A DNA stretch of 5,863 nucleotides from Lachnospiraceae bacterium (GTDB lineage: Bacteria > Bacillota > Clostridia > Lachnospirales > Lachnospiraceae): the NCBI GenBank assembly GCA_009774535.1, contig VSNY01000213.1, positions 1-5,863 on the forward strand, written 5' to 3'. The number at the start of each line of letters is the position of its first letter. Position 1 is the stretch's first letter. Positions 5,250-5,863 of this stretch are shown here, piece by piece. The notes below the pieces were generated by a model. That model saw only the letters and a list, made by a program, of their open reading frames with translations. It did no database searches and had not been told where the DNA came from. The translations under genes were made by a program, and so were the position numbers.

Positions 5250-5863
5250 TTACAATTGTGCTTCGTCGATCGCTTTGCCTATATCATGCCGCATATATTT
5301 TTTCTCGAAATCGACCCATTCGGCTGCTTCATATGCTTTTTGGCGGGCTTCTTTTAAATCTGCTCCTTTTGCAGTGACGCCAAGAACCCTGCCGCCGTTC
5401 GTCACGATGGTTCCGTCTTTGTCCGCTGTTCCCGCGTGGAAGCAGTAGTAGTCTTCTTTTCCGTCAAATGCGTCCAGTCCCTGGATCGGGTAGCCTTTTT
5501 CATAAGACTGCGGATATCCGCCGGAGGCAAGTACGACGCAGACAGCCGCGTTGTCTTCAAAGGCAAGATCTATTTCATGCAGTCTGCCTTGCGTGCATGC
5601 TTCCATAACTTCGATCATATCGTTTTTCATACGCGGCAGCACGACCTGTGCTTCCGGATCACCGAAGCGGGCATTGTATTCCAGTACTTTCGGGCCGTCT
5701 TCGGTCAGCATCAGTCCAAAGAAGATCACGCCCGTATAAGTCCTGCCCTCCGCCGCCATCGCGTCTACCGTTGCCTGGTAAATATGTTTTTTACAAAACT
5801 CGTCTACTTCTTTTGTGTAAAACGGGCTTGGGGAAAAGGTACCCATCCCCACGGTAGTCAACC
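5250..5863 (-). CDS. purD: Phosphoribosylamine--glycine ligase (GAR synthetase), C-terminal half, 5' end outside the window
   Basis: This enzyme joins glycine to 5-phosphoribosylamine using ATP, giving glycinamide ribonucleotide, the second step of cytosolic purine synthesis. About 203 codons of the family's roughly 420 are present; the start lies beyond the right edge. The ATP-grasp part is clear: the GARS signature RFGDPEAQ lies at 5646-5669, preceded by the LEYN metal-binding strand (its Glu and Asn are the expected magnesium ligands). The C-terminal domain follows, with GGRVLGVTAKG near the end and a TAA stop at 5250. Family identity is very secure. One oddity is at the extreme edge: the normally near-invariant NTGGMG stretch reads TTVGMG, which could be real divergence or poor sequence at an end. 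folA follows 49 nt downstream on the same strand, with no terminator visible between them. Confidence 0.96.
   Translation of the reverse strand, partial: LTTVGMGTFSPSPFYTKEVDEFCKKHIYQATVDAMAAEGRTYTGVIFFGLMLTEDGPKVLEYNARFGDPEAQVVLPRMKNDMIEVMEACTQGRLHEIDLAFEDNAAVCVVLASGGYPQSYEKGYPIQGLDAFDGKEDYYCFHAGTADKDGTIVTNGGRVLGVTAKGADLKEARQKAYEAAEWVDFEKKYMRHDIGKAIDEAQL

Overview
The window looks like part of a Clostridia chromosome, most likely Lachnospiraceae-like. This is an inference from protein style (dihydrofolate reductase and acetolactate synthase sequence variants, strong GGGAGG Shine-Dalgarno sites, a stand-alone DUF2156 protein), not a proven assignment. Every credible gene lies on the minus strand, so transcription runs from the right edge to the left.

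In transcription order the genes are: the 3' half of purD (purine synthesis, cut by the right edge), folA (dihydrofolate reductase, GTG start), ilvB and ilvN (large and small subunits of acetohydroxyacid synthase), a soluble DUF2156/LPG-synthase-C-like protein, a GNAT-family acetyltransferase overlapping it by 4 nt, and a short stand-alone TfoX C-terminal-domain protein. Gaps are 49, 5, 17, 97, -4 and 35 nt. I see no convincing terminator or promoter between the genes, so one long transcript is plausible. The purD, folA and ilvBN genes link purine, folate and branched-chain amino acid synthesis. The last three genes have no clear metabolic link to these.

The leftmost 247 bases hold no convincing gene. 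Bases 161-247 are very AT-rich (about 23% GC) with one weak hairpin. Bases 1-160 jump to about 58% GC and contain imperfect inverted repeats. They may be a structured RNA, the end of a mobile element or a gene remnant.

The most notable observations are in IlvB. The conserved active-site tryptophan of the family is a methionine (M472), and directly after it the mobile active-site loop carries a four-cysteine insertion (C-x6-C-x3-C-x6-C). Other points are the tightly coupled DUF2156-GNAT pair, the low-GC TfoX-C gene, and a deviation in the near-invariant NTGGMG motif of PurD at the window edge. I found no CRISPR array, tRNA, rRNA or clear defence system.
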